DNA of 64,000 bases from Buddleja alternifolia (lineage: Eukaryota; Streptophyta; Magnoliopsida; Lamiales; Scrophulariaceae): assembly GCA_019426215.1 (NCBI GenBank), contig CM033393.1:24926591-24990590 (forward strand), given 5' to 3'. Both the position numbers and the translations under genes were made by a program. The stretch's first letter is position 1, and each line of letters starts with the position of its first letter. Shown piece after piece: positions 59,514 to 64,000 of this stretch. The notes under the pieces were generated by a model. The model ran no database searches. It had not been told where the DNA came from and worked only from the letters and a program-made list of their open reading frames with translations.

Positions 59514-61753
59514 CTAATTCTTCATAGGTACCCATGTTGTTTTGGGTCCTTCAACGTTAGTAGCTTTGGTTTGAATTAAAACTTTCGGAATCCATATTTG
59601 CCTAGTCTTCATTGTGGGAATACTGGCCTTTTTGGGTTTCACATTGTGTTGTGTGTGCTTTTTGTTCACCTTCTTTTGAGTGTGTTTTTTGGGTGTATAG
59701 TAATATCCTCGATTATAATAGTAATCGTAATCATAGTCATAGTCATCATAGTATCGACAATATGATCTAAATCTTTGAGGATACTGACGCTGGTATTTCC
59801 TTGGTACTGGCTTAGGAGATGCTTTTGGCGATTGACGCTTAGTGTTTGATTCACTTGTAGATGGTTTATCCTTGACCTTTTGAGCGTTTGGATAGACCTT
59901 CTTTTGTGAGTCATTCACTTTCGTTTTCTCCTTATTGCCTGAGTTGGTATTGACCTTCTCATTTGGCCTTGTACCATTGTCCTTTGGTTCATCCAGCGTT
60001 TGACTGTTTGAACTTTTCTTAACAAAGGTAACACCCTTTCCTTTGTTGTTCATCGTAACATTAGATTTATTAGGTTGTTTACAGAATTTATTGCATCCTA
60101 AACCGGTCTTTTCACCGAATAATCTAGTTACCTCAGTCACATTATCCAACTTTCTAGTAGCTTTTGATAATGATGAGATGAGCTGCTCTGATTTAGCAAG
60201 TCTAGCGATCAGATCAGCTTCTCTGTTGACTATTATATCAAGATCGCTTTCAATTGAGTAATTTCACTTTCAAGCGATTGGTTCTTCTCAATGCATTGTT
60301 GCTGAACTTGCAACTCTGCTTTGAGCGTTACTTTACCACTTATAAGCGATGAAATAATGGCAAGGTCATTTTGATATATTTTGGCGGCCTCTTAACAATC
60401 TTTATAATATTCATTAACTTTGTCAAGTAATTCATCATAAGAAAGAGGATGAGATAATTCATTTGTTACCTCTGGTAGCGATTCGTCAGACGCTTCGTCA
60501 TCTCTTGCCATGAGACAAATAAGTGCTGAGTCGCTAGAAGGCTCATCATCGCTGCTTTCATCTGATGATTCCAGATCCTCTTCAGGTGCGGAGAATGGTT
60601 CAGATTCCGCTAGCAAACCTTGTTGACGAAGGTTGCTCGTGAATTGGTTTCTATCCACATAGTCTTGCCTTGTGGGCTTAGACACATTTGGATAAGGGCG
60701 ATTTACCTGGTAGTGCCCTGGTTTCCTGCAATTATAACATAGATTAGTTTTCATTTTCTGTTCAGTGGTTAATCGCTTGGAAATGACTGGCGCTGAGAGA
60801 TTCGGAGTCGGTGATTGTGGCACTTGATATGGAACTGGTGCTACTGGTTGAGGTGCTGAGTACACTGGCGCTTGATACTGATGCGCTGGTGCAGGTGGAG
60901 GGGTTTGAAATGAAGTTTGTCCAATAGGATTTCTCTTTTCGTATCTTAGAAATTTTTTGAATTTCTTGACCAATAAAGCTATCTCTTTTTCCTCATTGGA
61001 TTCTGTTGATTTCACCTCGTTAATCGCTTTACCCGTATTCTTTGTAGTAACGATTAAAGCTCCTGATTCAGTCGTTGAAGTCGATGTATCGCTGACTTCA
61101 CCCAATTCAAACTCAAATGCCTTTAATTTTGAAAACACATGTTCTGGTGTAAGAGTCTCCAATGTTTGTGATTCTCTCATGGCAACAGTCTTGATTAGAT
61201 ACTTGCTTGGAAGACTTCTGAAAATCTTGTTGACCATTTCCTTGTTGGTCAATTCCTTGTCTAGTGACACTAACTCTGTAATGAGCAAAGTAAATCTTGC
61301 GTCCAATTGTTCTAGCGTCTCTTTGGGCTGCATCTTGAAATGCTCAAATCTTTGCATGGCTATGGAGAGCTTGTTCTCCTTCATCTGTGCTCAACCTTCA
61401 CACACTATAGCCAACTTATCCCATATATCTTTGGAAGTTTTACATTGCTTGATCTTGTTGAACAATGCATCATTGTCTCCTAACGCTGAGTAAAGTGCGC
61501 TTCGTCCAACATTATCTAGATTTGCTCTTTTCTGATCATCAGGCGTCCATTCTAGCTTAGACTTCTCGACATATCCATCTGGAGTAGCTTCATCAGCTCT
61601 AGGTGCTCGAGTTATTACTTCCATAATCTTAATGGGGCCATCTGTAATTACATCACACATTTCATTATCGCATGAACATAAATAAGCGAATGCTCTAAGT
61701 TTCCAAGAATCGTAGATTGATTCAACCAACTTAGGCATTTTGTTAAAAGCCAT
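59514..61753 (-). pseudogene. Sirevirus gag with coiled-coil tail, broken
   Basis: It begins M-A-F-N-K-M-P-K-L at 61753. A TGA at 61391-61393 interrupts after I-V-C-E-G. The same frame then runs to 60392 through the gag core (R-F-E-H-F-K-M-Q, L-D-A-R-F-T-L-L) and a CCHC zinc knuckle C-Y-N-C-R-K-P-G-H, where the fourth ligand is Arg instead of Cys (codon CGC, near 60708). After another stop a coiled coil is readable (Q-Q-Q-C-I-E-K-N-Q-S-L-E-S-E), with two adjacent stops near 60235, followed by a Lys/Ser/Pro-rich and then Tyr/Asp-rich tail to 59514. A long gag with a C-terminal coiled coil is typical of Sireviruses. Confidence 0.85.
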
Positions 61754-61844
61754 AATGAGATGTTATAAAAAATTTAAAGCGACTAAGTTTAAGAAAATGG
61801 ATCTAAACAAGCAGTTACGCTTGAAAACACTTAGGTTTCAATTT

Positions 61845-61861
61845 CAACCGCTCTGATACCA
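61845..61861 (-). promoter_or_regulatory. Primer binding site, tRNA-iMet type (Sirevirus)
   Basis: The minus strand reads TGGTATCAGAGCGGTTG, five bases after the 5' LTR end. The first 12 bases are the standard initiator-Met site. Confidence 0.9.
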
Positions 61862-61866
61862 CTTGG

Positions 61867-63376
61867 TGGTCCCAAGTGGCATACGAAAAGGGTCTAGAAA
61901 GGAGGGGGTTGAATAGACCCTGAAGTCTTTTTAGACTTCAAAAATTTCATATCACTTGTTAAAGATTTGAACGCTTAGGAAGCTGAGCGCTAGGGTCAGG
62001 CGCTTCAGTAAAGTTAACTTAGACTTAGTGATTTTAGCAATTTACCAAAGTAGGGTAACGCTTGATCGCTTAATCAGGGTTAGCACAGCAGAAATGATTT
62101 TAGCGTTCGTTTGGTTAATTTAATCGCTTTGCAATTTTACTTGTCCTTTTCAGAATGAATGATGTAATATGAAAATAAGATAATAAAATATAAATGACAC
62201 AAGATATATAAGGTTCACTGGGTGATGTAATCCCAGCTACGTCCTTCTTCTCGTTTTTCACTTGGAGGAAATTACTAGGATGATTATCAAAGAATCACAC
62301 AAAATCTTCTACAAGATAGTAAAGGATGAAAAAGATCTCGGGCTCCTTGATCACACAGACTTCAGGACCAATGAAGATAGGCTGCTACAAGCTTCTCTCA
62401 CTCAGAAATACTGCCTGTAAGGGGTTACAACTTCTTTCTCACTCAGATGAAACGTTGAAGGTTTATCACAAGGTTTTGTTTGTTTTTTGGAAAGATTAAA
62501 CAACTTGGAATATCTCAATAGGAATTTTGGTTTCTTCTTTGGAAGAGGTTTGAGATATTTGTGACTGTCTGGAATGTAGATAAAAAGCTTGAAAGATTTG
62601 GCTATGGAGTTTCTAAGCTTTTTCTCAGCAAGTTTTTCTTGTGTCTGTACGTAATTTTGTCTTGTAAATATTATGTACCATTATATTTGGGTTTGCTGGA
62701 GGTAAGGTATTTATAGGCAATTCTTGGAATCTGTCCATTGGACACATGTGAGAGCGTGCCTTTCACGCAGAGCATGGTAGTTACCTTTATCTGACATTCC
62801 TGAATTTCTGCTGGTTCCGATTGGACAGGATCAAGTATATACTTTTATAGGTCTGACAGTCTAAGTCAAAGGGTAGCTTGTCCACAAGTCATAAACAGCT
62901 TATCACATTTAATGCTCTTATCAGGCATTTAATGCATTTTGAATTTAATTCCAGTTGGAAATAAATGCCCGTTGAATGATTGCATTTAAGTCCTTCATGA
63001 CTTGAGGATTTATTTCAGGTGAATCTGACATCGGTCGCTTAAGTGCTTTGAGCGCTTGATTCATACATCCTGAAATGAGGTCCTTTAGCGTTTGACGGAC
63101 GCTAAGAAATAAATCTTCATCTTCAGTTGACTTCAGACAATGATCTTCAACTTCTTCTCTAATAGACTCACTTAGAATTCTATTAGCGATTCAGTATCTA
63201 ATACTTAGTCTAAAATCTATAAAGATAAAAATTACAAGTCTAAATAAAATAATAATTACAAACTTTCAAACGCTTAAACAATGATCTATGAAAACATAAA
63301 CTTAAATTTTATTTGGGGTCTAACATTGAATCCTAACTTGTCATCATCAAAACATCTAACATGAAATTTCCTAACA
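61867..63376 (-). repeat. 5' LTR of the Sirevirus-type element
   Basis: Plus strand TGGTCCCAAG to CTAACA, 1510 bp. It has the same ends and the same AGGGTCTA / TAGACCCT inverted repeat as 50939-52365 but only short stretches of clear identity between. CGCT/AGCG tetramers are very frequent, as in the internal region. Confidence 0.85.
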
Positions 63377-64000
63377 ATGTCCCATAGTCACGTGTAATTT
63401 AAGGGATTTCGTTCTAAGCATATAATAACAATTTAAGAACAAAGAATGCTATAATATAATTAATTTTATTCATAAGAGAAGATTGTCTCATAGAGTTTAT
63501 TACACAGTAAATGACGCTCAAAATTGACGTGCTGGGCATCTACTCTATCAAAACTACGGACTGTCCTCAAGTTTATGAGTCAGTGGATGAAGTTGGGCCA
63601 ATGATGACAATTTTCTCGAACTAAAATAATGGGTTATTTTTCTAACAAGAGAGGTAATAAAATGCAAAAAATAAATCAAGATTCAGTTAGATAATTATAT
63701 TTGTATCCAAGTGAAATCAGGACTTTAATCTTCACTTGGCTTCCACTACATTTTTCAAAATATTGCACTCCCATTGTAATATTCAAAAATCTCATTGGAA
63801 AGACTTCGTAGTGAGTGATTGAGTTCTTTGTTGAATCCAGTGAGTTGCAACCCTTTAACGATATATGATTCACTAGATTTATTAAAGTAGCAAGCCTTGT
63901 CAAACAAGCTGTTCAATCTTGATTTCTGCTGAAGCATTCTGCGCAAGCGTCCGGTTCAATTCTTCGGAAAGCGAAGTGATCAGCGGTGATATGGTATCCA
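63377..64000 (-). other. Right flank with possible gene or element 3' end
   Basis: 63850-64000 on the minus strand has short open frames (for example one reading L-N-S-L-F-D-K-A-C-Y-F-N-K) with no recognised domain and stops soon after. 63377-63700 looks like AT-rich untranslated sequence. It is too short to assign. Confidence 0.3.

Larger units (their letters stand above)
50939..63376 (-). mobile_element. Sirevirus-type Ty1/copia retrotransposon with extra envelope-like gene, damaged and probably recombinant
   Basis: On the minus strand: 5' LTR (63376-61867), tRNA-iMet primer site, gag, protease-integrase-RT-RNase H (Ty1 order), ~0.9 kb spacer, an extra multi-exon reading frame, polypurine tract, 3' LTR (52365-50939). 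A long gag with coiled-coil tail plus a gene after pol mark Sireviruses (SIRE/Maximus). Flanks ACTGT (left) and ATGTC (right) are not a target duplication, and the LTRs differ strongly. Coding lesions are few (see gag, pol and env-like entries). Confidence 0.88.

Noticed and set aside
60957..61493. A 178-codon plus-strand frame
   Set aside because: Antisense to the Sirevirus gag core, which has clear domain motifs; no support for a gene on this strand.

Overview
The window is nuclear DNA of a flowering plant, probably a eudicot. The evidence is one host gene with 15 exons and GT-AG introns, plant-type LTR retrotransposons (Athila-like Ty3, a chromodomain Ty3, a Sirevirus-type Ty1), a PIF/Harbinger transposon with its Myb/SANT partner gene, and plant-type B3 and GRF zinc-finger gene relics. 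I cannot name the species. No bacterial features, CRISPR arrays, rRNA genes or tRNA genes were seen.

Layout. 1-6949: an Athila-like Ty3 element with gag-protease but no polymerase. Its 3' LTR carries an internal inversion, and its 5' LTR abuts a scrap of Sirevirus LTR. 6950-11614: relics of a B3-domain gene (cut by the Ty3 insertion), a GRF zinc-finger gene and two Myb/SANT-like genes, all broken. 13025-18361: a PIF/Harbinger transposon on the minus strand. Its Myb/SANT gene looks open, while its transposase is broken by a nonsense codon, a frameshift and a 1717-bp solo LTR that landed beside the codon for the catalytic glutamate.

18545-19388: a hAT-type non-autonomous element with a perfect 8-bp target duplication, ending about 370 bp upstream of the main host gene. 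19756-46831: the gene for eIF2B epsilon (catalytic subunit of the guanine nucleotide exchange factor of eIF2). I could chain 15 exons with consistent phase into 729 codons, so it appears functional although about 25 kb of its 27 kb is intron. The introns hold a Tourist-like element (intron 3), a TRIM-like remnant (intron 3), a hAT-like MITE (intron 4), an intact young chromodomain retrotransposon nested in a hAT-like element (intron 7), and a TRIM plus a 175-bp Mutator-type MITE (intron 11). The 3' flank has an exact 85-bp tandem duplication carrying AATAAA.

48145-64000: transposon territory. It contains another hAT-like element, a decayed Ty3 element with a gag-like 'putative gypsy type transposon' domain, and a 12.4-kb Sirevirus-type Ty1/copia element on the minus strand (gag, pol, and an extra envelope-like reading frame that appears to be split by two introns). 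The LTRs of that element are far too different from each other for its mildly damaged coding region, and there is no target duplication, so it looks recombinant.

I see no new defence or metabolic system. The most interesting content is the nested insertion history, the tRNA-Tyr-type primer site of the young retrotransposon, the apparently spliced extra gene of the Sirevirus, and the chimeric or inverted LTRs.
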